DNA of 64,000 nucleotides, from contig NC_088304.1 in assembly GCF_032854445.1 (NCBI RefSeq), forward strand, positions 26,611,704-26,675,703, written 5' to 3'. This DNA comes from Liolophura sinensis. Its lineage: Eukaryota; Mollusca; Polyplacophora; Chitonida; Chitonidae. The translations under genes were made by a program, and so were the position numbers. Numbering within the stretch: the stretch's first letter is position 1; every line of letters begins with the position of its first letter. Below the pieces are notes generated by a model. It saw only the letters and a list, made by a program, of their open reading frames with translations. It searched no databases and was not told the DNA's origin. Of this stretch, positions 58,801-64,000 are shown piece after piece.

Positions 58801-61800
58801 ATTGTGTAGAATGATAAAATTGTACTTTTTATGAAGCCATGAAAATGGCTAATCCAACAAATGTAGTTTTGTTTCCAAAATCTACATGTAATTACGAATG
58901 TGCATAAATTGCACGAAAAGTTACCAAGGCCATATCTAGAAAAACACTGGATGCTGATCCCAAACATTAATGGTGACATTGTGACTGTGCACAAAAAAAT
59001 GTTAAAAATGCAACTCACAATGTTGCTTTCGAACAGCCTTTAAGTCTGTATGAAAGAAATTTACATGAAAACTTTTTATTGGTAAATCATTATATTTTTG
59101 TCATATTCCTATCAAATTATTAATTATGATCAGGTGCTGCTCTGTTTTGCAACAATATTGATGATGTGTTCACTTTTAGGCATTCTGTGTTGACTTGTTT
59201 CAGTTTTCCCAATGATATTAAAACCCATCGCTATCTGATCACAAAACACAATAAAAATCATCTAAATGAAGCATTCATTTCAATGTGAAAACAAGCTTCA
59301 CATGTACCTGACCATGTATATGGGATGATTTTATCTGTTAAGTGTAGTGCCTTGTAAAAAAAGCAAACAAAACCCAATACACCCTCCCCCCAGTAAATAC
59401 ATGTACAATTGTTATCGTGGCTGCTAGCACGTCAAAAACAGACTGGCGATATGTACAGTATGAATGCCTAGAAAGCGTGTTTATATAAACAGAACTAAGG
59501 AGAAATGATAGCATTTGTGAACTATTACTGGCTTCGTATGCTTCAGCTCTCTCGCTATTTATAGCAGCATACAGACACATTAATGATCAATCCAACCCAT
59601 GCTGAGTGAACAAGGATGTAAACAAAGCCTTATTCCACAAAGGTTCAAATAAGACTGAAGGTCGCCCCATGCTTGTTTACTGCGGATGTCTTAAAACACT
59701 TGGGGGTGGGCATTCTATAAATTCAACAGTCCGATATATGTATGTACTACCCTAACTCCTCAACCTACACGTAGATATATGTACAATGAAAGAGCAACTT
59801 TCAGTGCAATTTATGCAGCTTTTTAATTTAATTTTGGAGAAAATACTACACTGGTTGGGTTTGTGAGTTTCAGGGCTACAAAAAAAAAAAAAAAAAAATT
59901 TATCAGGTTTCACAGAACAAAAAGCTTGCAAACATGCAAAAAATACAGAAGAAATGCAGTATGTACACATGTACATGTATGTGTATTAAACATCACATCT
60001 CAACTCTTACATGTAACTCAAACAAAACATTCTCCAGTCTACAAGCTCCTCTGTGAGTACGGCGTAAAACCAATGAAATAAATAAGCTGTTCTGCGAGTA
60101 CGGCGTAAAACACCAATGAAATAAATAAGCTGTTCTGCGAGTATGGCGTAAAACACCAATGAAATAAATAAGCTGTTCTGTGAGTACGGCGTAAAACACC
60201 AATGAAATAAATAAGCTGTTCTGTGAGTATGGCGTAAAACACCAATGAAATAAACCAGCTCTTCTGTGAGTATGGCGTAAAAACATCAATGAAATAAATA
60301 AGCTCTTCTATAAGTACGACATAAAACAACTATGAAATAAATAAGCTGTTCTGTCTACTGAATAGTTTTCACGTGTTAATTTATACATACAGTGTACAGG
60401 CACATGTCAGGCCTAGAATTTTGATGTGAATCCGGGAATCGATTTGTGCAAAGACTCGCGCCACACTTGTCTACGACAATCCACACATATTCGCGCAGAG
60501 GAAGTGTTCATTTATTTCTTCCACAAGGACCACGAATTTCAGTTTTAACGCACATTGCTCTGAAACCGTTATGGCCACTCGGTTTCAACTTCCGTCCGTT
60601 CAATTTGTTCCAAACTCCTTGACTGGTTGAATCGGGAAATTTTGGCCAATGCCAGTGTGTGATACAGGACACAATGTTCTAACACTTCAAGGCATGCGAA
60701 AGTGTGGCGGGGACAACCTCTGCCCCTGCGGTAGTGTTCACCGAGCACTCAAAAGTATTTAAAATCAATTTAACAGTCCTTGTCTGCGTTAAATATCAAC
60801 TTAGCAAGTTTAAGGTTATGCTTAATGTTCTCAATTATGATAATAATAAAGCAAAGCGGAAGATTATACCCGTGTTTACATAAACAGTAGAGGTGTACTC
60901 ACACTGTTTGGAAAATGGACAGGTATCTTCCTTGGTAACCGCTTCAGTAAAAATGGACGTGTCTCCGTCGAAAAAAGTGAAATGTATATTCCGAAAAGGC
61001 CATTTGCAATGGGAAAGGGGCCTCAGAGACAATTATAAGTTCGAGTCTGATGATTCGGGAGATAAGGCTGTATTGGCAATCTGCCAGATTTGTCAGAAAA
61101 CACTGCGTCTTGAACATTCAGATATGAAAACACGTGTCACCTCGTGAAGCCAACCTGAAAGTTTGGCAACCCTATGCATGGAGTCAAATTATTTCAATTA
61201 CAGTTAAACTAAAGTTCCTCTTTCTGGTACAAACAAGGCTGAGGATTAATGATTTCGGTACAGGTTACATTTGTCTAAGTAAATTTTACATACTGTTTTG
61301 AGCTTTCAATTCTTTGGATTCTCGCAAGAAATTTCGAAATTCTACGCCTACATGTAGCTTTATTTACTTGTATGATTTGATCAGCTTTTATTTGGAACAG
61401 CTGACTGAGGTATAATGCCTCCTCTAGAATATCCAGCCTTATCAAGGCGGCACATAGATAACCACAACCACTCAGCACGTGTTGTCATGGTTTGCAAAAC
61501 TACCCACCCGAATTCAAAGGTGTTACATTTGCTAGACCTGTTCAAGCTAAACACACTGCTTGTCCAAAAATGGTATCTGGATTATTCTCTCAGCATCTCC
61601 CCTATCCAATTCAGTGGCATACCTTTCCTACTTTAAATCACTAATTAAGACCTAAACCCACAGTATCACAGTTATATGACCCGACCAACTATACTTCTGA
61701 AGAGATTGATATTGTCGCTAGATTGTCAGCTAAATGTATTTGACATAGCATATTTGTTGTTAGCAGAATGTCTGCTAGAAGCGATCTTGCATCTCACCTG

Positions 61801-62003
61801 TCCAATATTGTGTCTCGTCTTCCCAATACTGTGTCTAACCTGTCCAATATTGCGCCTCACCTGCCTAATATGGTGTCCCACCTCTACAACATGAGTATGA
61901 TGATAGAACTGTGACTTACCTCTTGTCCGACTCCGGCTGTAGCTGGTCATAAGGCTGAACAAACCACTTCCCCAGACGGATGAAGTTCCGGGACAAGAGG
62001 CAC
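28730..62003 (-). CDS. MED13: Mediator subunit 13, CDK8 kinase module (28 exons; 5' exons outside window)
   Basis: MED13 links the CDK8-cyclin C-MED12 kinase module to core Mediator in the nucleus (family knowledge). Twenty-eight coding exons on the minus strand, about 5.79 kb, run from a segment matching residue ~150 of vertebrate MED13 to the natural stop. In order they cover the end of the N-terminal domain, the proline-rich linker with LTPPTSP, acidic [19 protein letters not shown], the MID/PIWI-like core beginning near SEAHSLVVN, and the C-terminal domain ending near [20 protein letters not shown]. Splice phases match at every junction. Two exons (48634-49405 and 36465-36639) each hold one surplus base that breaks the frame; assembly error is the simplest explanation. 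The first ~150 codons lie beyond the right edge. Confidence 0.97.
29341..29456 (-). CDS. MED13: MED13 exon
   Basis: Encodes [20 protein letters not shown] and [13 protein letters not shown]. Matches [24 protein letters not shown]. Donor CTCAG|GTGAGT, phase 2. Confidence 0.96.
29655..29865. mobile_element. MITE-like dispersed repeat M, copy 1
   Basis: Shares GGTGTTTACTCAAGCACATT, CTGATAATATTATACTTTTT and the end TTGATGAATTAGGGTAGTT with five other copies, all within MED13 introns. Confidence 0.6.
30126..30293 (-). CDS. MED13: MED13 exon
   Basis: Encodes [40 protein letters not shown] and [16 protein letters not shown], matching [20 protein letters not shown]. Donor AAG|GTATGA, phase 0. Confidence 0.97.
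30395..30680. mobile_element. SINE family C, decayed
   Basis: ACCACTGACCTTTGGCAAGT near 30404 and a degenerate AACTTCAGCAAAAATGCAGC tail near 30640 match the copy at 23700-24180. Lies between two MED13 exons. Confidence 0.45.
30762..30998 (-). CDS. MED13: MED13 exon, acidic/Ser-Pro segment
   Basis: Encodes [36 protein letters not shown] and [14 protein letters not shown], the Ser-Pro-rich stretch between conserved C-terminal blocks. Phase 0 at both ends. Confidence 0.92.
31307..31648. repeat. 172-bp tandem duplication in a MED13 intron
   Basis: Copies at 31307-31478 and 31479-31648 both start CTACAACATAAAGTGATAGC and differ at only a few bases, so it is recent. Confidence 0.95.
32092..32366 (-). 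CDS. MED13: MED13 exon
   Basis: Encodes [40 protein letters not shown] and [20 protein letters not shown]. Matches SPSILSACLVAMEP and [11 protein letters not shown]. Donor CAG|GTAAGT. Confidence 0.97.
32757..32905. mobile_element. MITE-like dispersed repeat M, copy 2 (inverted)
   Basis: Begins CTACCCTAATTCCTCAGTCC, the reverse complement of the right end of the other copies, and continues to TTTTATCAGTCTACACAGAA. Confidence 0.6.
33102..33244 (-). CDS. MED13: MED13 exon
   Basis: Encodes [20 protein letters not shown] then [17 protein letters not shown], the conserved WRVVIGRLGRIGHGELK block. Donor AAAG|GTGATT, phase 1. Confidence 0.97.
33359..33450 (-). mobile_element. Family A SINE tail fragment
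   Basis: ACTCAAGAAAATTTCACTTA and ATCATGGGAGGAAACCAGGC match the 3' half of family A in reverse; the head is gone. Confidence 0.7.
33698..33927 (-). CDS. MED13: MED13 exon
   Basis: Encodes [40 protein letters not shown] and CTVNIEIPN. Donor ACAG|GTATGT, phase 2. Confidence 0.97.
34399..34581 (-). CDS. MED13: MED13 exon
   Basis: Encodes [33 protein letters not shown], and [20 protein letters not shown]. Matches HLKSLAFSAFTQCR...LTGFGP. Donor GGG|GTAAGG, phase 0. Confidence 0.96.
35347..35582 (-). CDS. MED13: MED13 exon with NAGNAG acceptor
   Basis: Encodes [33 protein letters not shown] and [19 protein letters not shown]. The acceptor TTGTAGCAG allows starts at 35582 or 35579 in the same frame. 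Donor CAG|GTAAGT. Confidence 0.95.
35985..36215. mobile_element. MITE-like dispersed repeat M, copy 3
   Basis: ATACTGTAATTGTACTATAC at the left, AAGGTGTTTATTCAAACAAT and TAGGCTGATAAATTTATAGA in the body. Confidence 0.6.
36465..36639 (-). CDS. MED13: MED13 exon, apparent +1 frameshift
   Basis: Following the phase of the previous exon it reads [20 protein letters not shown], which fits vertebrate LGPYLASLPLDSSLL, but meets TAA at 36515-36517. The downstream part fits the next exon only in another frame, [20 protein letters not shown], which is open throughout. The exon is 175 nt where 174 would preserve the frame. Donor AAAG|GTAGGG. Confidence 0.82.
36873..37187 (-). CDS. Single-exon 104-aa zinc-finger-like ORF inside a MED13 intron
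   Basis: ATG-initiated frame on the same strand as MED13, ending at a stop at 36873. It has Cys-rich [20 protein letters not shown], an aromatic [10 protein letters not shown], then [13 protein letters not shown]. The aromatic pair followed by CxxC and His resembles the first half of BED/hAT-type zinc fingers; the second His pair is not clear. MED13 phase does not require it as an exon. It could be a transposase remnant, an exonised domain or a small nested gene. I do not recognise a named family. Confidence 0.4.
   Translation of the reverse strand: MSRLCVCKDSVELWGYENKEYIDKVQEVFCKWRHVVEMSHLCKTFKKWWFRDDFSTEVNAQGEITLLRCKVCTQHLTEMSRGALLRSLKGAILPSIQNYANPFV
37470..37529 (-). CDS. MED13: MED13 short exon
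   Basis: Sixty bases encoding [19 protein letters not shown], aligning with KLKLYAQVCRYDL. Donor TTAG|GTAAGT, phase 1. Confidence 0.93.
37660..37722 (-). mobile_element. Family A SINE 3'-tail fragment
   Basis: (TTTA)n followed by TTGGTGTTTTATGCTGTACT and CAAGAATATT; nothing of the body remains. Confidence 0.75.
38142..38370. mobile_element. MITE-like dispersed repeat M, copy 4
   Basis: Left end TACTGTAATTCTTGAACTTT, body TAGGCTGATAAAATTTATAC, right end GTTGACGAAATAGGGTAATT. The two ends form an imperfect inverted repeat. Confidence 0.65.
38518..38764 (-). CDS. MED13: MED13 exon, PIWI-like domain
   Basis: Encodes [40 protein letters not shown] and [10 protein letters not shown]. LEPYGxxRDxxYVV is a hallmark of MED13. 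Donor ATAG|GTAAAA, phase 1. Confidence 0.97.
39153..39250 (-). CDS. MED13: MED13 exon
   Basis: Encodes [20 protein letters not shown] and [10 protein letters not shown], matching PIPTFLLGYD...SPFALPYW. Donor TGG|GTAAGT, phase 0. Confidence 0.96.
40012..40188 (-). CDS. MED13: MED13 exon with NAGNAG acceptor
   Basis: Encodes [20 protein letters not shown], then [20 protein letters not shown] and [16 protein letters not shown]. The acceptor reads CCAGCAG, so the exon may start at 40188 or 40185 with no frame change. Donor AGAG|GTGAGT. Confidence 0.95.
40597..40719 (-). CDS. MED13: MED13 exon
   Basis: Encodes [20 protein letters not shown] to LHKWPYQ, matching the ALEHGRQFMD block. Phase 1 at both ends. 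Confidence 0.94.
40720..42761. other. MED13 intron, little recognisable content
   Basis: About 2 kb AT-rich intron. A short family A head fragment lies at 41583-41628 (minus strand); nothing else is supported. Confidence 0.5.
42762..43483 (-). CDS. MED13: MED13 large exon, start of MID/PIWI-like core
   Basis: Encodes [56 protein letters not shown], the Cys-rich [20 protein letters not shown], and [20 protein letters not shown]. Donor CAAG|GTAAAG, phase 1. One of the most conserved parts of the protein. Confidence 0.96.
43953..44125 (-). CDS. MED13: MED13 exon
   Basis: Encodes [20 protein letters not shown] and [10 protein letters not shown] to EKPPPPP. Corresponds to DFSYVYKPENCQ. Donor CCCAG|GTCAGT, phase 2. 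Confidence 0.95.
44599..44756 (-). CDS. MED13: MED13 exon
   Basis: Encodes [20 protein letters not shown] through TIDTASK; the M(F/Y)PTPPSL motif is conserved in the family. Donor AAA|GTAAGT. Confidence 0.95.
45191..45337. mobile_element. Small TIR element with AGGGCC...GGGCCCT ends
   Basis: AGGGCCAAGTTTCACAAAGA at the left is inverted at the right as CTTTGTGAAACTGGGCCCT, with an internal partial palindrome around GTTGTAC. A 147-bp MITE-like element. Confidence 0.7.
45385..45450. mobile_element. SINE family B tail fragment
   Basis: GAGTGCTTGGGGTTTAACGT followed by CGTACTCAACAATTTTTCAG and TCATATGACGAC, shared with 1010-1060. Confidence 0.55.
45471..45665 (-). mobile_element. Decayed family A SINE next to a MED13 exon
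   Basis: GATTGGAGTTTCATGCAGTA, AAACAACGGTGGGCGGAAAA and a head-like end at 45665 match family A in reverse. It stops about 20 bp from the MED13 donor at 45686. Confidence 0.7.
45687..45786 (-). CDS. MED13: MED13 exon
   Basis: Encodes [20 protein letters not shown] then [13 protein letters not shown]. Donor ATTG|GTAAGA, phase 1. A decayed SINE lies only about 20 bp past the donor. Confidence 0.9.
46185..46312 (-). CDS. MED13: MED13 exon, acidic segment
   Basis: Encodes [20 protein letters not shown] and [19 protein letters not shown], matching the DLDNLFNSDEDE block. Donor ATG|GTAAGG. Confidence 0.95.
46415..46610. repeat. Irregular repeat of a GTGCATGTATTTTGGCACG motif
   Basis: Four variants near 46420, 46465, 46520 and 46577, with a fifth near 46890 (ATGTATTTTGGCATGATG). 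Spacing is irregular at 45-60 bp. Intronic in MED13. Confidence 0.7.
47003..47054 (-). CDS. MED13: MED13 short exon
   Basis: Fifty-two bases encoding [17 protein letters not shown] plus one base. Phases on both sides agree. Donor ATGG|GTAAGC. Confidence 0.88.
47457..47675 (-). mobile_element. Family A SINE, minus strand
   Basis: Tail TTGGCGTTTTACGCTGTACT, body GGCGGCCAGCATTACC, head ending AACCATCTAGGCC. The body has lost the GGTGGGAGGAAACC segment. Confidence 0.88.
47893..48139 (-). CDS. MED13: MED13 exon
   Basis: Encodes [36 protein letters not shown] and [12 protein letters not shown]. Corresponds to the YKFPKKK...DPYAF region. Donor ATG|GTGAGA, phase 0. Confidence 0.93.
48634..49405 (-). 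CDS. MED13: MED13 large linker exon, apparent +1 frameshift
   Basis: Starts [12 protein letters not shown] and reads [14 protein letters not shown] and [16 protein letters not shown] in one frame, which stops at 48913. The C-terminal part, [20 protein letters not shown] to [11 protein letters not shown], is in the next frame. The exon is 772 nt where the phases of its neighbours require 3n: one base too many. Homopolymers GGGG, GGGG and AAAAA lie in the 48913-48985 switch zone. Donor CATG|GTGAGT. Confidence 0.9.
49440..49682 (-). mobile_element. Family A SINE next to the large MED13 exon
   Basis: Near full length in reverse, ending GGCACAGAGGCCC. Its tail lies only about 35 bp from the acceptor side of the exon at 48634-49405. 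Confidence 0.9.
50136..50219 (-). CDS. MED13: MED13 exon
   Basis: Encodes [20 protein letters not shown] then RCNCSCSR, aligning with the WDFVEATQRTNCSCLRHK region of vertebrates. Donor GCAG|GTAATA, phase 2. Confidence 0.92.
50807..51155 (-). CDS. MED13: MED13 exon with LTPPTSP phosphodegron-like motif
   Basis: Begins [20 protein letters not shown] and contains [15 protein letters not shown] (motif at 50983-51003), the site that in vertebrate MED13 is the FBXW7 phosphodegron. The weak donor AAAAG|GTTGGT is required by phase. Confidence 0.93.
51225..51490. repeat. ~21-bp minisatellite in a MED13 intron
   Basis: Unit ATATCAGGATAATGGATGGA plus G, ordered at the left and decaying toward 51490. 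It fills most of the short intron between exons at 50807-51155 and 51565-51741. Confidence 0.9.
51565..51741 (-). CDS. MED13: MED13 exon
   Basis: Encodes [20 protein letters not shown] through LPSLVEVVV. The P(Y/F)GLNGxLTGQ motif is diagnostic of MED13. Donor GTTG|GTAAGT, phase 1. Confidence 0.96.
51742..56090. other. MED13 intron, mostly unique sequence
   Basis: Contains a 44-bp triple tandem repeat at 55022-55148 (AATTAAATGATGTTTAGTTA units) and the SINE at 55856. Otherwise no gene or interspersed repeat supported in about 4.3 kb. Confidence 0.5.
55856..56027 (-). mobile_element. Family A SINE lacking its tail
   Basis: Begins CAGGGGAAACCCACGACCAT and ends with the head AACCACCTCGGCCATGGAGC followed by a poly-C run. 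The 3' half including the AAAT tail is missing. Confidence 0.85.
56091..56236 (-). CDS. MED13: MED13 exon
   Basis: Follows TTTCAG and encodes [20 protein letters not shown], then [20 protein letters not shown]. Donor CAAG|GTAAGC, phase 1. Confidence 0.95.
56850..57118. repeat. 91-bp tandem repeat, about 3 copies
   Basis: Units start AATGTAATGCAGGATGTACA at 56850, 56941 and 57032 and are nearly identical. Upstream, 56750-56850 holds shorter, older variants of the same ACATGTAATGCAGGATG word. Confidence 0.93.
58731..58940. mobile_element. MITE-like dispersed repeat M, copy 5
   Basis: Left end TTACTGTAATTCTTCAACAT, body AAATGTAGTTTTGTTTCCAA. The right end is lost. Confidence 0.6.
59746..59905. 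mobile_element. MITE-like dispersed repeat M, copy 6 (inverted)
   Basis: Starts CTACCCTAACTCCTCAACCT, then TTTCAGTGCAATTTATGCAG. Interrupted by a poly-A run before TTTATCAGG. Confidence 0.55.
60055..60350 (+). repeat. ~43-bp satellite built from the family A SINE tail
   Basis: Seven units of GAGTACGGCGTAAAACACCA + ATGAAATAAATAAGCTGTTC + TGC, starting near 60055, 60096, 60139, 60182, 60225, 60268 and 60312. The first 30-odd bases are the 3' end of the family A SINE including its AAAT tail. No SINE head or body is adjacent. Confidence 0.93.
60953..61147 (+). CDS. Small zinc-finger-like ORF opposite MED13
   Basis: Plus-strand frame [30 protein letters not shown], then [20 protein letters not shown] and a stop at 61145. 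A longer start at 60893 is possible. The W...F...CxxC...H order loosely resembles the ORF at 36873-37187. It could be a first exon, since AACAC|GTGTCA near the end is a weak donor, or a transposon remnant. Not recognised as a named family. Confidence 0.3.
   Translation: MDVSPSKKVKCIFRKGHLQWERGLRDNYKFESDDSGDKAVLAICQICQKTLRLEHSDMKTRVTS
61920..62003 (-). CDS. MED13: MED13 exon, first in window
   Basis: Encodes [20 protein letters not shown] and ends GACAAGAG|GTAAGT in phase 2. Matches the conserved FxRxGKWFVxPY block of the MED13 N-terminal domain. Confidence 0.95.
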
Positions 62004-62031
62004 CTGCAATCACACAATTCAATTTATTGAC

Positions 62032-62165
62032 TGATTTGATTGGTGTTACACGCCATACTCAAGAATGTTTCACTGATACGATAGCAACCAGCATTATGGT
62101 GGGAGGAAACCGGGCAGAAACCAATGACCATCTGCAGGTTTCTAGCACACCTCAAAAAACGGAGA
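62032..62165 (-). mobile_element. Family A SINE, head-truncated, beside a MED13 exon
   Basis: TTGGTGTTACACGCCATACT, CAGCATTATGGTGGGAGGAA in reverse. Its tail starts about 30 bp from the acceptor side of the exon at 61920-62003. Confidence 0.85.
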
Positions 62166-63184
62166 GGTACATGTACAAAAGTCAAGGTAAATAGCACTGA
62201 AAACACACAAGTTTGTAAACATACAGTATCAAGCATGTTTCATATTTATGTAATGGAATAAATGAATGCGAAATTCCTACTCCCTGTCGTGAACATGCAT
62301 ATGATCTAGTTTAAATACAATAAATCATATGTTAAAAGGTTTTCCAAAAGTTGTCTATATTCAGATTTGAGAAGGCACCAAAAGGTTGGTATACTACTGC
62401 ATGTAACTTTCGAAAAGCAATGCACAAAGACTAAAACTTCATTTAAACAGACACTGTAGTAACGATGCTACCACATGACTGATCTTCAGAGTTGTTCGAC
62501 AAAAGACATACACATTCATTCCGTACCCACACGAACAATGCTGTAGTCAATCTCTAATCCTGCATCGACATGTTTATTTATAGCATAATGATTTTCTGAG
62601 TAAACAAAACTTTATCGACCTGAATGTACACATGCCTAACATTAGGCCATGCAGAGACAAGTGTCTTCCACTGAACAATCAAACACTCAGCGATTGTACT
62701 GATTCACTCGAACAGAGCTATTAAAATCATTTTTCATGATGCACTTTTATGAAAACCAACCAGTCCGAAATGATGGGGGAACTGTTATCTCAATGATAGA
62801 AACAAATATACATAGACAATTTCAGGGTTTTAATTATCTTTTAGAGTAAAAGGTTACATCAGATCATGGAAAAGTAGCCAGGTGCCTGGCAGACGTTTGC
62901 TCAAAGGAGGCTACCTGATCAAAATGTTCATGAAGTAGCAGCTAGTAGCACAGAAGGTGGCTAATGTATCAGTAAGGAATGAAGATGGGGGGATACAGTA
63001 TTGTTTAGACCAGTAACTCTTCTTCATATCCCACACTCTGTATGATGGGGCCTCATACTAGCCCATAGTGCTTTTTGACTAGTCACAGAGAGAAGTGGGA
63101 ACACCATGGTTTCATTCCTTGGAGTGAGAGAGAGAGAGAGAATGGTGGGATCAATACAGATGCTGTATCTCCATCCATCATCTC

Positions 63185-63475
63185 ATGAATGTCCACATGT
63201 ACATGTACAAACCTCCCTGTCTGTTGACACATGCAAATCTGCTGGGGCTCTGCTGGGGAGCTGAGCAGGCTGAGGCTTCTAGGGTACACAGCAGGCCAGT
63301 CCAGAGACACATGTACATGTATACATCCCATGAACATTCACAAAATGAAATGCAAATCTGCCAGGGCTGTGCTGTGGGAGCCAGCTGAGAGGGCTAAGGC
63401 TACTACTTGGGTACACAGTAGGCCAGTGCAGAGATACATGTACCTGTACATATACATGTTTGTACCCCATGTCTG
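63185..63475. repeat. 119-bp tandem repeat, 2 copies plus a distant partial
   Basis: Units begin ATGCAAATCTG at 63231 and 63350 and end in ACATGTACATGTA-rich sequence. A partial third copy, CAGCCCAGTGATACATGTAC at 63952, lies beyond a SINE. Confidence 0.75.
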
Positions 63476-63500
63476 TTTACAAATTCAACTGTGCTGGGGA

Positions 63501-63767
63501 ATTTTTTTTTTTTTTTTTTTGATTGGTGTTTTACGCCGTACTCAAGAATATTTCACTTATACGACGGCGGCCAGCATTATGGTGGGTGGAAACCGGGCAG
63601 CTCCCGGGGGAAACCCACGACCATCCGCAGGTTGCTGACAGACCTTCCCATGTACGGCCGGAGAGGAAGCCAGCATGAGCTGGACTTGAACTCACATCGA
63701 CCGCATTGGTGAGAGACTCCTGGGTCATTACGCTGCGCTAGCACTAACCAACTGAGCCACTGAGGCC
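63501..63767 (-). mobile_element. Full-length family A SINE, minus strand
   Basis: Poly-T start, TTGGTGTTTTACGCCGTACT, CTTATACGACGGCGGCCAGC, and head ending CTGAGCCACTGAGGCCC. Very similar to the copy at 2783-3079, so among the youngest in the window. Confidence 0.94.
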
Positions 63768-64000
63768 CGTCTGCTGATAGTTAGGCATCAAAATGTACAT
63801 GTACACACATGTAACAATAGCCTGCTGAGTACTAAAGTGCTCTGCACTCCCAATTTTCTAAAATCGTTCCTAAAATAAGACCACGCTCTCTTAAGATTTA
63901 TCGAAATTTTCTATTAGAACAAAGAGTTTCTGGCTAGCACACTGAATAGACCAGCCCAGTGATACATGTACATGTATATTAAGAGAGGCCACAAGTCTAG

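Larger units (their letters stand above)
56237..61919. other. Large MED13 intron
   Basis: About 5.7 kb. Holds the 91-bp repeat, two copies of dispersed repeat M, the SINE-tail satellite and a plus-strand zinc-finger-like ORF. No MED13 coding exon is needed here by phase. Confidence 0.6.
62004..64000. other. MED13 intron running off the window
   Basis: No N-terminal MED13 exon (for example the LWIFWWG block) can be found on the minus strand here, so the first ~150 codons are farther right. Contains two SINEs and the tandem repeat at 63185. Confidence 0.6.

Noticed and set aside
60039-60329. Minus-strand ORFs of 96-98 codons with repeated YFIGVLRHT-like units
   Set aside because: Produced by the 43-bp SINE-tail satellite; the period is not a multiple of three and the peptides are artefacts.
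63231-63638. Plus-strand 135-codon ORF
   Set aside because: Runs through a 119-bp tandem repeat into a SINE; no coding signal.

Overview
This is a stretch of nuclear DNA from an invertebrate animal. Introns follow GT-AG rules, the sequence is AT-rich, and it is dense in tRNA-derived SINEs, MITE-like palindromic elements and minisatellites. The commonest SINE has a GGCCTCCGTGGC... tRNA-like head and a ...GAGTACGGCGTAAAACACCAAT tail followed by (AAAT)n. From memory this style of repeat, and the frequent TACATGTA words, suggest a mollusc or another lophotrochozoan; this was not checked against a database. There is no bacterial or viral gene cluster and no CRISPR array.

Two protein-coding genes are readable, both on the minus strand. 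The first (about 330-17362) is a spermidine-synthase-like aminopropyltransferase. Seven coding exons give a 300-residue model of family-typical length, and an alternative copy of the first exon with its own TATA box lies 5 kb upstream. Splice phases agree across all exons. The substrate-facing loops differ from ordinary spermidine synthase. The second gene (28730-62003 and continuing off the right edge) is MED13, the large subunit of the Mediator CDK8 kinase module. Twenty-eight exons, about 5.79 kb of coding sequence, run from roughly residue 150 to the natural stop. Phases agree everywhere except inside two exons, each of which carries one apparent extra base.

Layout: 1-12.4 kb, aminopropyltransferase exons 7 to 1a with SINEs, a MITE and two minisatellites in the introns. 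12.4-17.4 kb, the interval up to the alternative exon 1b, with several TIR elements and an (AT)n tract. 18.06-21.56 kb, a decayed RNase-H-containing non-LTR retrotransposon on the minus strand. 22.4-24.2 kb, a SINE cluster. 24.2-28.7 kb, a stretch where I see no interspersed repeat, directly downstream of the MED13 stop and probably its long 3' UTR. 28.7-62.0 kb, MED13 exons and introns. 62.0-64.0 kb, a further MED13 intron with two SINEs and a tandem repeat; the first MED13 exons are outside the window.

The two genes have no known functional link: one makes polyamines in the cytosol, the other regulates RNA polymerase II transcription in the nucleus. The points most worth checking are the duplicated first exon and altered active-site loops of the aminopropyltransferase, the two frame breaks in MED13, a satellite built from the SINE tail, a MITE-like family concentrated in MED13 introns, and two small single-exon zinc-finger-like ORFs inside MED13 introns.
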